Shown: positions 35,632 to 48,208, counted from the stretch's first letter. The stretch: 64,000 bases of DNA from Gyrodactylus bullatarudis (GCA_012064415.1 SSNU01000124.1:31355-95354), one strand, 5' to 3'. The notes: generated from the letters alone by a model not told the origin. Made by a program: numbers and translations.

Positions 35632-35815
35632 CCAGCAAAGTGGGGTTACTGGTTATTACTTTTTCCATGTGAATTTAACTTGATGGAGATGCCAACTCAC
35701 GGTGAAACATTATTTGGATTATGGAATTGATTCTTGCTTATCCGAATTAGAACATCTGTTGTGAGAAGATATAGAAGTATATAGTAGTGACCAGTGTCCA
35801 CACTTTGCTAGTAGG
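35632..35815. mobile_element. MITE, family CCTACTAGCAAAG, copy 2
   Basis: Left CCAGCAAAGTGGGGTTACTG and right CCAGTGTCCACACTTTGCTAGTAGG end as inverted copies; GTTGTGAGAAGATATAG and GAATTAGAACATCTG match copy 1. No coding capacity. Confidence 0.6.
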
Positions 35816-36059
35816 CTCAATGTCTAAAAACTGTAATTTCTATATTGTGCTTATTCAAAAGCTGTTTATGTAACACGTACATAGTTAGTTGTATAAGTAA
35901 TACATGAATTATATTTCAAGTATTTATAAACGTCAGAGATTGCTCAAAAGTTGGTAAAGAATATATTGAAGGGATATTGACATAAAATGTATATATGGGT
36001 AGGCTATTTGACAAAAAGTGTATAGTATTTTCAATGATTTTGTCCAGTTTCTTCCGGAA

Positions 36060-37254
36060 ATATTCAGGATAAATTTTCTCAGTATTCTGGTACATTTCTT
36101 TTTGAAGTTTTTTTACGTTTGATTCACAGAAGCAAATATGAACTCAAACGGATGTAAGGATCGGTTTTGTAAGAAATTAGCGTTCATTGACTCAGCAATA
36201 TTTGATGTAAGCCCAATATTTGTATTCTGCCCAATTTCGATGAGGTATTGCATCCAAATAGCGACGAACTTCTGGGTTTACACACTCTAATTCTCGCATA
36301 GCTTCTTCAAATTGCTCTAAAGTGAAGGCTTTGGCTGCTTCGAAAATTTCTTTGTTATGATCATGTCTAAATTTATTCTTAATATTTTTACCAATATGAA
36401 AAAGGTAAAAAAAATGGACCACATCTGGAAGGCTTTCCTCCACGCTTGCTGCAAGTCCTTTTTCGCGATCAGATATTACAACAATATTTGGGTTATGATT
36501 CAATAATAGACAGTTATTCAGACATTCTTAGAAGAAGGTCCATGTAAACTGACATTCAGAATAAGCTATCTGAACTGCAATCGGAAATATTTGATTGTTT
36601 GCGTCAATACCAGTAGCCGTTAGGAGGACGTAATTTGTATCGGACTTGAAATGGCAAAAATCTAATGCAATTATTGGTAAACTCTTGGTGAAAACTTTTC
36701 GGCAAATGTTTAGACATGAAGGCATTTTTAAGGTACAATCAGGATCTGTTTGAATTCTGGTAAAAGTTCCAGAGTTGTTGTCAGTATGCCAATCAAAAAA
36801 GCTACAAAGTCTTTTGAAAGAGTTCAGAGCATTCTCATTCTCTTCTTTCTTCAATTCTTTAAGACAGCGAAAGGCTGTTAGTTATGAAACATTGAATCCT
36901 TCTTCAGTCTTAAGAATATTTCGGCAATCAGCAGGAGTGAGATTCGACACATTGCTTTGTATAGGGCTTAGTGAATCCCATATTTGTCTTTTTCGTGGCT
37001 TATAGAGTTTCTAAATCGAATTATTGAGTGATAACTTACTCCATCACAACTTTGATGGACTTGATTTGTTATGTGAAAGTAACCATCTTTTCTCTTACCA
37101 CAGCTTATTTTGAAAGAACATGTTTTATCCAAACATTCAGCTTTGAAATAAATGGGGTTGAAATAGCAGTTCGATAAGTTCGTTTGAGTTGATTGGATTG
37201 GATGTTCAGATATCCCAAAATATCTTGCTTCGAATCAAATGTTGAAAGATTCAT
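36060..37254 (-). pseudogene. Mutator-like (MULE) transposase
   Basis: The start region at 37254 reads MNLSTFDSKQDILGYL. A shifted frame then gives a Cys/His zinc-binding-like stretch (AECLDKTCSFKISCGKRKDG ... HQSC). From about 36975 one frame runs to 36192 with only two stops, both TAA (near 36890 and 36526). It contains IIALDFCHFKS (first catalytic Asp), YVLLTATGIDANNQIFPIA, VVISDREKGL (second Asp) and VHFFYLFHIGKNIKNKF, all typical of MULE transposases. A further shift near 36195 gives TSNIAESMNANFL, the conserved SN..ESMN block. The element is well preserved in sequence but not translatable. TIRs were not identified. Confidence 0.8.
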
Positions 37255-37416
37255 TATGATAGCTTTAACTAAAATTATTACGCAAATGGAAATCTTTTAA
37301 ATCTTATTTCATGTTCTTTGGGGATGGGGATGTAATGTACATAGTACATAGTACAGCATACAATAATTGTAAAAACCTATTTTGGTCTAGTAAAAACCCC
37401 CACAATGTATATGTTA
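37255..37416. other. No gene seen
   Basis: Spacer between MULE relic and TIR element. Confidence 0.4.
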
Positions 37417-38433
37417 CAGTTGAAGTAATAAATTAGGGAATATCAAAACTCCCTAGTTAATCTTGATAAGCCGGGAGCTTTTAGTTAAAGTAATGGATGA
37501 ATTAAATTTTCATTACTTTAACTGAAAATTCCCTGAAATTATACACAAAGCATAGTTTGTATATTCGATTTATTATCAATGTACAATATATATAGTATTC
37601 GCTGTATGATGTAGACTATTACTAATAGGAACCTACTATAAAACCTATTTTTTCAATTATTTCTATGAGATTTTATCTCACCTATTAAGGTATTATTTTA
37701 ATTTATCTTATCTTCTAATAAAATAATTATCAAATTAGTCTATAATCCTAATTCTTTCATTAAAATTTAATCAGTCTCATTAGTGTTCGATTGGATATTT
37801 TAATCGAATGGTTTAGTATTATTATCCTTTTCTACGATTGGATATTTTAGTTTCAAGGTGTAATTCTCTACTAGGTACACTCAACAAATTTTTAAATACA
37901 TGTGTGATAAGGTTGAATTAACACGCTTGAAATTTGGAGAATGTGTTATCAGTCAGAGGTCAAGCTAAAATTCCTCATTCAACAGCAGCTACATTCAAGA
38001 AGTCAATATCCCTGAAAATTTTCTATTTTTGAGAACAATGGGGAACCTTCAATCAGTCGGTAGTGGTCAAGGAATTTTCAAGTGTGATTGAAAAAAATCA
38101 TAAAATGAAAATTTATCCAAATTTAAGAAGAATAGTATACTGTACAATTCTAAGTGCCATTATTCTTTCTTGTGATAGTAAAAATAAGGATCTAAATTTA
38201 TTACAACTTTGAAATATATTACTTGAATATAGCTTGATTTTATATTACTTCTTCGAGAAAATCACACCAGAATTCTTTTTGTATCATATATTATAAATTA
38301 ATTATATTAATAGTCCACATCATACAACGAATACTATGCATATTGTACATTGATATTATATCGAATATACAAACTATGTGTATAATTTCAGGGAATTTTT
38401 AGTTAAAGTAATGAAAATTTAATTCATTCATTC
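37417..38433. mobile_element. TA-type TIR element, copy 2 (right end truncated)
   Basis: The left arm from 37417 (CAGTTGAAGTAATAAATTAG) matches copy 1. The part 37487-37625 pairs with 38311-38432 (for example ATACACAAAGCATAGTTTGT against the reverse complement ATACACATAGTTTGT). The arm contains its own palindrome, TTAGTTAAAGTAATG...CATTACTTTAACTGA. The outer 70 bp of the right arm are missing: similarity stops where dispersed repeat copy C starts. The spacer is non-coding. Confidence 0.65.
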
Positions 38434-38434
38434 T

Positions 38435-38575
38435 CAAAGAATCATCAGGAGTGTCACTTTAAAATGAAAAAAATTTTAAAAGACAATGAATATAATAATA
38501 TATAAATTCGCAAAGAAATAGTAAATATTTAAGAAGCTGAATAAAATGCAAGCTGAAAAAACAAAGTGTTTGAAA
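38435..38575 (+). repeat. Dispersed repeat copy C
   Basis: Matches copy B in order: GAATCATCAGGAGTGTCACT, GAAATAGTAAATATTTAAGA, ATGCAAGCTGAAAAAACAAA. The hairpin part of copies A and B is absent. It joins directly to the truncated right arm of the TIR element. Confidence 0.5.
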
Positions 38576-39850
38576 AGATAAAGGAAAATTTTTGCAACAA
38601 ATCCTAACAAGATATATATGCACAAAAGAAAAACTAATTTTTTAAGTTAATAACTTATAAATAGTCGAAGGACAGAACAGTCAGAAATCTTATCTGATCA
38701 ATTAATGTTAGAAATATGATTTTTACAAAATTCAAAAATTTTGATGATTTCTAGAAATTCAAATAATGGTAAAACTTATAAGAGAAATAATTTAAGAGCT
38801 GTTTTTTAAAATAAAATTTATATAATAATATTAATGATAAAAGGTCAAATATTAATCGGGAGTAAGGACTTAATATTCTTGTGATAAGTAGTACGTAAGA
38901 AAGACGGGTATTTCTCAGGTAATTGCAATCCCAAACTAATGGATCACACAGGCGAGAAGCACATTTCCGATTCCGAAATTATTTCTGGAAAATAATATTT
39001 GATAAAGCTCTAAAAATAGGTACTATCAATGGCAATATTGATGAAATCAAAATTGGTTGCAATTACACGGAAACTGAAGAAAACTTATAAAATTTTTCGA
39101 TTTTTCAGGTTTTTTCAACTTTGGTTTTTCTACAGGTCATCAGATCGGTTTTAAAGTTTATTTAATTTTGAATTGTTTTTCAGATCTGGACAGATAGGAA
39201 TACTAAGGTTTGAGATGAAATTGAAAAAAGGTTCAGATTACAAGCGTCTCATCTACTGAAAAGTAAAAAGCACGAGTGATAATTTTGACGAAGTTTAATA
39301 TTGTTTTAGTTTAAATATTTAGAATCTCGAACTCACATTTCCTTCTGATGTCTATCATTTGAAATTAAATTAGCTTGAAAGGGAAATATAAACCTTAAGA
39401 TTTGATCATTTATTTGACTAAATATTTTTAATTATTTATTCCATATTTTGTTTACGTAATATTGAAAAAAATGTATAACAATGAGAAAAATAAGAAGCCT
39501 AATTGACCCAACAACATTCATAACATTTATAGGCTTTTGATTACAGTGCTGAATTCTTGTTCATTTTCTGAATTGACAAAAAATAAAATTAATAATATTT
39601 AAACAACTAGTAAAAATTCAGCAATAATATAAAAATATACCTGACCATGCAATTTTCTACATTTATGCACGAAAGTTATACCATCGTGTAGAGCATAAAA
39701 TTTTACATCTAATAGCATTTTAAATTTCATAATTATCAGTTTTAGAACCCGAGATATTCAAATTTAAGTCTTAAGACACAATTAAAATCTTGGGTATGAA
39801 TAAATTCCGTCACCCCTCCCCCTCTGATATAGATATCTCCATATACCGGT
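38576..39850. other. No gene seen
   Basis: AT-rich, no supported feature. Confidence 0.45.
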
Positions 39851-40033
39851 CTATTCCATCTCTACCCTGGGGACTTTTTGTCCGGTGGTGTAAACCTCTA
39901 CCGAAAAGTTAATAATTAAGCAGAGTGTGTAGGTCAATCCAATTATAGATTTTCTTTGATTTTGGTATCTCATGAGATCCCAAAAATCTCTATTTAATTT
40001 GAGGTCATTAAAGAGCCTCACAAGATATGGCAA
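39851..40033 (-). pseudogene. Possible piggyBac transposase scrap
   Basis: A 60-codon frame includes RYQNQRKSIIGLTYTLCLII then NFSVEVYTTGQ. Spacing of a G.KY-like segment, a Cys and F.VYT.G recalls the piggyBac block that ends in VYTGK, but residues are altered and nothing else of the transposase is seen. The neighbouring plus-strand frame (40060-40199) is acidic and unassigned. Low confidence; it may be chance. Confidence 0.25.
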
Positions 40034-40199
40034 ACCTTATTATTTGGTATTTATTCAAGATAGAGACAACTATCTTGGATGGAGAAGAGAACGAAAAAGA
40101 AGAAACTATCAATGCAAATTCAAATATTGATAATGATTCTGAGGATGAAAACGGGATCGATATTCCAGATCGGATGCCTTATCATTTCACTCTCGAATG

Positions 40200-43100
40200 A
40201 GCTGATTGAACTTAATTCACCAAAAGGTCATATATGATCGATCCAAAATCATATATGAGATGATTTAAGACAAAAATTAAGGTATTTAAATAAGGAGAAT
40301 TTGCGAGAGAGTGATCTCATGACTTTTATGTATTTTTAAATTAAGCAATAAGAAATTTTTACTCACTTGAAATCGATATATCTATTTTTAAAATTTTTTA
40401 TATTTTTTTTATAATTCAAATAATAATAATTCGCATATGCTCCTCTTACTCTCTTTCAAGATTACTAAAATATAAAAAAATTGAATTAATATAGACAATA
40501 TAAATTCTTCGAACAGTTAATAATTTTTCTAACTCAGGATTTTATTTACAATTTGTGCATCATAGATCGATTTAATAACGTTATCAAGGAAATTCAAACA
40601 ACTACAATAATAAGGTAATTCATTAATATGGTTTCTAATCTCAAGAACAATCATAATAATGAGCTCTGCTGGGCTATCATTTGCGCGAAAAGTTGATCAA
40701 GTTTAATAAGTCCATCACCTCACCTAAGTCTGTGTTGATGTCTAACCAAATTTTCTAAAACAAATCAGTGAAGATGAACGCTGATTTATGTGTATTATGA
40801 CATAATTTTTGTTTGGTAATGGGAACCTAGATTTAAGTTAAAATTAAAAATGATTTTTCTCAATTCTCCTTTGTAATCTCAAAAAGAATCCTGAATACTG
40901 AACTGACCTGGCCTTAAAATATAACTAAATTTTTGCTTGAATATAAAGAAAATAATTTTGGATTCTTCGAGAACCTATTTCTCTTGTTTGTAAAGCTAGA
41001 TCTTTTTTGGAAAGATAAATCGCTAGAACAAGAAGCAGTCAATCGGATAATGTATTTTTTAGTAATTTTCAATAAAACCAAACTCAAATTTGAACGTGAA
41101 AATACCAAAAATAAAGATAACTTTTTTCGTAAAACCGTTATCATACTTATGTCTACATATACTCTAATTTCCACTTGATTTGATTTTAAGATTCAATTAT
41201 CTCGATTTTTCACAATCAATCACAGTCAATCAGATACAGTTACTTGTTAAAGTGACTTTTTTAAAGTGAAGAACAACAATAACTAAACATAGAATTAAAA
41301 GCGAGCTAAGATTTAATCAATTGATTATAATTGATATTGTGCTTGATTTTTTTAAGCAATAAATTACCCAATATTGTTCTATGGGCTAGGAAGTTTAACC
41401 AAAAATCTCATAATGATTACATTATTCTCTTTGTTGATTCACCAATAATTATCGAGAGATGATTCAATGTAATTTCATATTTTACTATGTAGATTCATCA
41501 ACTTACGTATACTTTTCCTCTCTTATTCGAATAATTTAATATAAGAAATAATCATAAGGTTTTTTTTCGAATTTCACATATCAAGTATATATTTACAGTA
41601 TATTATATGCTCTGGAAAAATAATATTTTCAAAAATTTAGATAGAAATAAAATCTGTTGAAATTTTTTTTATCATTTGCATTGTATCGGTGATTAGTTTA
41701 TCATCTTTCAATAAATACTTCAAGATATATTACGTATATTAAATTTCAGTACCTAATACCTTTCAGGAAATTTCAAAAATTGAGTTCAAAAATTCATAGA
41801 AATATTTCAAAACCTTGAATAAATGCAATTAAATCGGGAATCCGAAAGCTAGGTCTCTTCAAAGATAATTATTTAATATAATCAAAGTTTTTTTCCTATG
41901 AGTTCCAAAAATTATTAAGAATGATATTGCATTTCAACAGCATTTTCATGTGAAGCATACACAGAGAGACAAGAAATTTAATAATCTGCTTCGAAAAGAA
42001 AATTTTTAAGTAAAATTACATGAAACCCAAAAGAGGGGCAGAGAGGAGAATACACCCTAAATTCCCATTCCCTATTCATTATCATCCGACTTGGCAATTA
42101 CTTCTCCCATTTTGAATTGTTTTTGAGTATTCACTCTGTTGAAGACAGTTAAGTTATTTTTGCAAGGACAATGTCTAAAGAACAGGCCCATTGCTATCAC
42201 TGTGCAACAAAAAAACCTTAGGTCATCAACCAAGCTGTAAATTATATATATGTGCTGTAGTTTTTCGAGCTGCTTTTCATGGTGTGATTCTTTTTTCTCT
42301 CAAATTTTTCACGGCCACCAAAGTTTTTCTCGAGTTTTTTTCTTAGGAGTGGATTCTGATATTGATCAATAGAAATAAGATAAATCATCAATTTAGGCAA
42401 TGCAAGATTTTAATGATAGTTAAAATGTTACAGTGTCTATTTAAGCCGATTAAGTGCTCAAAAGTTGGTTTTATAGATTAAATGCGACAATAAAATTTTC
42501 CTGTGAATAATTATTCATCTCTTCGAGCAGTTGAAGAATATATAACTCTAATTTTTGTCAGATTTTTCTGTCAATAGTTATGATCTCTTGAAGCACCGTG
42601 TATTTCAACTACTATATTAAATTCAAAGCTTGATAGAGTTTAAATTTGTATTAAACATACTCTGTAACCTGATCACTATATTGTAAAGATTTTGGTTAAA
42701 TATCAACGATATAATCAATATAAACTTCTTCTAGTATTGCATATTTCGGCTTACAAATTTTGTTTAGTCCTAATAAAAAGTGAAATAAATTTTTGTTATA
42801 ATCTACTCGTTATGCATAAAATTACAGTGAATTGACTAAAACACGCCTCGAGATAGCTCTACCCCAAGCAAGTTTTGGAACTTATACCTCTACTCCATTT
42901 TTGTCATCCAATTAGATTCGATTTTTAAAAAATGAATTTTTATGCTGATTTCTCAAGCCTTAACCCTACTTCAATATATATGTTTAATATCCTAATTTTC
43001 TCTTTTACATCATGGATTAAAAATTAATCTTCTACCTGCCCTAATAAGAAACTTAAATTTTTGAATTTTCCCGCGAATAATTTTGGTACTGTTCGATAGA

Positions 43101-43452
43101 GGATATCAAGTTGTGCCGTGCTACATATTTTTGATACGAAATCATTCGAATCTTGAGAGAAATTCAAGTTCAAATATAAGATCCAAAATGGGTTAAATTT
43201 TGTATGAAATCTCAAAATACAGAAAGATTCTACACAGACCCCCCATTTTTTCTGGTCGTTTTCATACTTGCCTAGTGTATGGGGGAATTGTGAAATTAGT
43301 CACACATGACGTCTACTATGACGTAATGTTTTTTATACTCACACCCTCCTACATTTCTATCCGGCCCTCTTCCCATTCCTAACATCCATCTCTCACTCTC
43401 ACTGATTCCCCCTTGTTATTCCCTTGATTTTGGCTTAATAATGCATTATGAG
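40200..43452. other. No gene seen
   Basis: AT-rich with some less AT-rich patches (about 42.0-42.3 and 43.2-43.4 kb, pyrimidine-rich). Mirror open frames on both strands at 40.9-41.2 kb have no recognisable content. Confidence 0.45.
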
Positions 43453-44677
43453 TCAGGCATAAATTATAAAATCAAAAACTTTATCTCTTCTCTTTGAATG
43501 ATATTTTTGGAATAAACGTATTGACTTTATTTCTTCGATACACCCAAAGCGTTTTTCGAAATTTAAGAAATCCAACAGAAATTCGAAAGATTTTTCTATT
43601 TCCTCAGTAAAATCAATGATTTGATTTTGCTTGTTGATAAATTTAACATGATTGAAACAGTTTATTATTGTCTGACGACTGACTTCTTCCCATGCTTTTT
43701 GAACCATTAGTAAACATTGTTTAAGATTAAAATTTTTCCTCAGATCTTTTATGTGGACATTTTCTGAAGTCAATTTTTGAACCATAAATCTTCTATAATG
43801 AGATTTAAAAGATCTGATGATTCCAGCGTCTAAAGGTTGACAAATAGAGGTACAGTTAGGAGGCAGATAGTGGAGCTGAAAAATTAATTACCAAGCTTAC
43901 TTTAATATTCTTCAAATTAATTCCTTCAGGAAATATATGATTTGGCGCATTATCAAGAAACAATATGATTTCTCTTTTATTCCTGATCAATTCTTTGTCC
44001 CAATTCAGGAGATATCTGGCAAATACGACCTTAGTCATCCAACCTTTCTTCGTTGACTCGTAGTTGAAGAACTTTAAATCATTATCATCGAAGCACCTTG
44101 GTTTTTTTACGTTGTTGAGTATCAAAATTGGCCGCTTATCTCCAATTGCATTCGTGCAAAGAACTAGTGTTATTTTGTCTTTGGATTGTTTGAAGCCATG
44201 AGCATTTTGAATTTTACGACATAATATTTTATTGCTTTTATTATAGAGAAATAAAGCAGCCTCATCAAGGTTGTAGATGTCTTCTTCTCTGTACGATCTA
44301 ATGAGAATAGGTAACTCTACGAAAAATTGTTCAACAGAATGATCAGGAACACTTTTACAATCTCCTGACGGTTTACGGAAGCAGAGGTTATTTCTTTTAC
44401 ATAACTTCATTAATGCTTTATACCCAGTTTTATAGTTTTCAATCTCTAGATTATTTGCAACCTTAGTAGCAATAATTTGTAATTCCTGAAATGTTATATG
44501 ATTATTAAAATCATTCAATTCTTCTTCAATTTTATCCATTAAAATTTCATCAAAAAAGGTTCGAGTGAATTCATTTCTTGATTGGTTTAGATGAACAGAT
44601 TCATTTACAATTTCTAGAGCAAGATAGCGATTAATTGACCTTTTGCTTTTGACACATGCAATAGATAAACGTTCCAC
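43453..44677 (-). CDS. pogo/Tigger-type transposase, near intact
   Basis: Two minus-strand frames, 44677-43901 (259 codons) and 43875-43453 (140 codons), are separated by 25 bases beginning GTAAGC and ending TTTTTCAG. If spliced they make one frame of 399 residues. Domains: a CENP-B-like DNA-binding region (about 60-105), DDE core with NLDEAALF (D138), ITLVLCTNAIGDKRPILI (169-186) and ILFLDNAPNH (D242). After the junction comes LHYLPPNCTSICQPLDAGII, the LPPN-TS-QPLD signature with the third Asp, then FKSHYRRF and a helical C-terminus (AWEEVSRQTIINCFNHVKF). The frame opens at GTG; an upstream stop at about 44700 means the true start or a first exon is not seen. It may still be expressed. Confidence 0.85.
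43876..43900 (-). other. Putative 25-nt spliceosomal intron
   Basis: On the minus strand the segment starts GTAAGC and ends in a T-run plus CAG. It is in phase 0 after NIK and before LHYLPPN. Its length is not a multiple of three, and its removal alone restores the conserved pogo sequence. Splicing itself is inferred. Confidence 0.65.
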
Positions 44678-44699
44678 CGAATATCCGTCATTGAATCTC

Positions 44700-45367
44700 T
44701 CTTAAGAATGAAACTTTTTGTTCTAACCTAAAAATAAGCTTTTTAAATATAACTAACATATGGAAATCCAATTGAATGGATAGAATGATCTATGGAATCA
44801 GGAAATAAAAGTATTGAGACTTTTTCGAAGATTTTCAAATCAGAAAAAGAGCGTCTACGTAGTAGAAAACTCGTTACAATTCAAGAGACTTAATCTTGGT
44901 CAATCGTGAAAATATGCAAGGGACAAATCCTTCTGCTCACTCGATGGTTTGACTGTAGCTAGTTATGTATGATCACTCACTTATTCAAAGTTTCTCTGTT
45001 TCGTAAAATAATTTTTAATCAACCATGGTTTTTTAATGAAATTATATCTTTTTGATGAAAGTCAAGTTTTCATATTTATTCAAGGGAATTGAAATAAGAA
45101 ATTAATATTTAATTGTTTCATAACAAACCGAAGATTTTCAGTCCTGAAAATTGAGGAAAAATTGATTAAAAAGCAGAAAAATAATTACTGAAATTATTAG
45201 GACATATAAGTATACTTTATGTATCTGAAATATGAGAAATAGGTTCAAATTTTAAGGGATATTTCACTATTATAAATAATATTGATAAGGAATTTTTTTA
45301 TGTAAATAAAAAACTGTATAACAGGAAACAAATAGATTTATAGGGAAAATTTTATTTAAAATTCGAA
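44700..45367. other. No gene seen
   Basis: AT-rich upstream region of the pogo transposase; no TIR could be fixed. Confidence 0.4.
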
Positions 45368-45720
45368 TTGACCAATTATTTGGTAGTAATTAGTAATGCT
45401 CGGCTAATTCAATTATTCTTCTTACAATATTTCGTTAACCTTATGACTCTTAAATATGGCAAGAAGAAGAAGAAGAAGTCAAGTCTGGCTGAGGAGTTGA
45501 AATGTGAAAAAAAGGCCAAATACAACAACTGTGATACAGAAGCATACACTGATGGTTAGATCTCAATATACAAAGTGATTACAATAAATTTTATTCAGGA
45601 TGCTTCTGAGAAACCTAATTTAGCCCCTTATACATCGATTCAACCAGCTTCTTCATCACCGAGTGATAGGATATTTAGTAACATTTGAAAAAAGATTTTC
45701 GAACGAACCTTTCATCTGAA
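45368..45720 (+). pseudogene. hAT transposase C-terminal scrap
   Basis: A lysine-rich stretch from an AAG repeat (GKKKKKKSSLAEELKCEKKA) is followed by an in-frame TAG. The same frame then continues to PYTSIQPASSSPSDRIFSNI and TGA. PASSSPSDRIFS matches the hAT motif PATSAPSERVFS in the dimerisation region, and the residues after the stop (KKIFERTFHLN) also fit its continuation. Differs from the hAT relic at 25.0 kb. Nothing of the catalytic core is seen. Confidence 0.5.
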
Positions 45721-45904
45721 CATGTTCAGATGATAATATTTATTAATTGTAAAAGAAATAAGCTATTTGACATAAAATAATAATAATTTTATATGTATTT
45801 TTGCTTGTCAGTAGTATTAAAATTGGAATTTGAACAAGTAATCGCAATATACTTGAATTGAAAATTAGCATTAATGGCATTATCAATCAATTAATTGAAC
45901 TATT

Positions 45905-46290
45905 TAATGAGGAATTCATTAAGAGGATTAGAAGAAGTTATAATGCTTTTATTTCACCGGATCTCGTCAGACTCTTTCACCAGCTTGATATCTATACAAA
46001 TAATTATATTCGTGGAATCCTCTGATTGGTTGATCAGGTTCACCTTTTGAGTTGATGTTGACAAGAAGAGGTAGGGACTGAAATTATAATTATGGTTTGG
46101 TAAGGAAAGAGTCTATTTGTAACTACCCACTGCACCTTTTCCTTTTTGTTCACTTTTTTCTAATCGATAAATACTGGTTAAGTTTGGAAAGTTTATTCTT
46201 CAGGATTGAGTTAGGAACATTCCCTTTGAACGGTAGTTGTAGCAGCAGATGTTTGGAGTTAGTTTCATCTACTCTCTTGTTTTTCTCTTT
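45905..46290 (-). repeat. PLE 3' tail, copy P2
   Basis: Shares with P1, P3 and P4 the order (plus strand) TTTCACCGGATCTCGTCAGA, CACCAGCTTGATAT and TCCTCTGATTGGTT, then on the minus strand the decayed coding end (KRKRCSG, then a stop and LQID). More degenerate than P3 and P4. Confidence 0.6.
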
Positions 46291-46309
46291 GATTCGGGCA
46301 TTAAATTAA

Positions 46310-47012
46310 TAAGCAAACTTTCTTCAATAATTTTTCATTAATCTACACGAATTCTGATCGTCTTGTTGTCTCTTAACAGATATATTTTAACATTTCCCTT
46401 TTTGGCTTTAGCAAATACGATGATTATTTCCAGAATAGCTTTTAATTTAAATTTCAATAGATTATTTTTCTATGAATACATACTGGATAAATAATTTTAA
46501 ATACGAACTCTTGTTTTTTCAATCTAATAATTATTAGATGATATTTCTTAATATTAATATAGAATTTGTATATTTTAACAGCCTCTAAAGTATTTTCTAT
46601 GGATACTGTCAAATTTCGTCTAGATTTCTATCTAGATTTCCTATCGTTATGAACCTATCAATTCAGAGTATCCAAAAGTATCTTAAATTGGTTTCAAATT
46701 TGAATTCTGAAGAGGCCTGTCAATTAAACTTATTTCATAAATTAAGTTGAGTTATAAAGATGGCAAGGATTTTTTTCTTTAAAGGTTTGTTTTTACTGAA
46801 CGATTATGTTTATGAATTGGAAAATCAGATCAAGTATTATTCTTAGGCCTAATGTTTAAGGAATGTTGAAATTCTAATCAATTATTAGAGTAGAGTATGA
46901 TTACATTAAAAAGTTTGAAAAAAACACTCAGATAGATTTTATTTTTAAAAATTAGAATGGCATTTTTTACTCTCCACATAATGGGAAATAGTTTATTCAT
47001 AAGTTAATGATG
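46310..47012. other. No gene seen
   Basis: AT-rich spacer. Confidence 0.5.
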
Positions 47013-47069
47013 CAATCAATTTCACACACATGATGACTCGCGTTAGGTTAAAAGTGTGATGGCAAAGGT

Positions 47070-47105
47070 GTTTTATACCTCTCTGTCCCAAAAATAATAA
47101 CCAAT
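47070..47105 (-). promoter_or_regulatory. Outward TATA/CCAAT block, left arm
   Basis: On the minus strand ATTGG, then GGGACAGAGAGGTATAAAAC, pointing out of the element. The mirror copy is in the right arm, and GGCCAGAGAGATATAA in the 57.5 kb relative keeps the same layout. Promoter activity is inferred from the boxes. Confidence 0.4.
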
Positions 47106-48172
47106 GAGAGTGAAGTATTGATTAACCAATAATATTCAAGCATAATTTTCATTTTTTATTCTCATGATGAAACCGAAATAAACCCGTCATATGATTGTTT
47201 CGAGCATCTATCCAGTACATCATTGAATAGAGAATTTTTTCCTTGTTCTTTAGAGCCTAAAATAAATTCTCAGCCATTCTTTATAACAAAGATACTCTAA
47301 TTTCTATACCTTAATTACTAGAGTAAATTAAATACTACCATTCGAAAAAGCATACAATAGTTAGTACTCTGGCTAATATCCATGCATCAAGTTCAAAAGG
47401 AACTAGATTAAATAATATATCAAAATTGCATTCAGATTTCCAAATTTAACTCTCTTTCAGAACTAGAGAAACTATCGTTTTATAAAGATTGAGTATCAAG
47501 AGAGAAAGATGTTTATGATTTTTAATAAATTCTTCTATATTCAACCAAAACTTCATGATTAGAAATAAACATTAAATAGAAAGAGATTGGAGTCATAAGA
47601 GAAAGAGCATGGTCGTTGGTGGGGGATTGGACTTAACGTAGATAAAGATTTGAGTCTGGTTATACACACAAACACGTATTTTGAAAGGATCTCAAGGGGA
47701 ACATGGAAAGGAAAAAAGGGGGTCTGATAACTTTCAAACTAAAATGGTACATTAGAATGACGTAATGCATTGTGATGCATATTGTTTATTCAAGCCTTGG
47801 CTTACATCCATATTTGGATGGATCCTCATTAAATTAGGAAATCTGAATGCAATTTTGATATATTATTTAATCTAGTTCCTTTTGAACTTGATGCATGGAT
47901 ATTAGCCAGAGTACTAACTATTGTATGCTTTTTCGAATGGTAGTATTTAATTTACTCTAGTAATTAAGGTATAGAAATTAGAGTATCTTTGTTATAAAGA
48001 ATGGCTGAGAATTTATTTTAGGCTCTAAAGAACAAGGAAAAAATTCTCTATTCAATGATGTACTGGATAGATGCTCGAAACAATCATATGACGGGTTTAT
48101 TTCGGTTTCATCATGAGAATAAAAAATGAAAATTATGCTTGAATATTATTGGTTAATCAATACTTCACTCTC

Positions 48173-48208
48173 ATTGGTTATTATTTTTGGGACAGAGAGG
48201 TATAAAAC
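48173..48208 (+). promoter_or_regulatory. Outward TATA/CCAAT block, right arm
   Basis: ATTGG at 48173 and GTATAAAAC at 48200, preceded by GGGACAGAGAG, pointing out of the element. Confidence 0.4.

Noticed and set aside
36526..36895. Reassignment of TAA, suggested by in-frame TAA in the MULE and gypsy frames
   Set aside because: Frameshifts and other lesions occur in the same copies, and the pogo frame ends normally; decay explains the stops.
40914..41178. Overlapping 81- and 86-codon frames on opposite strands
   Set aside because: Neither has a recognisable motif; mirror open frames are common in AT-rich DNA with few stops in one phase.
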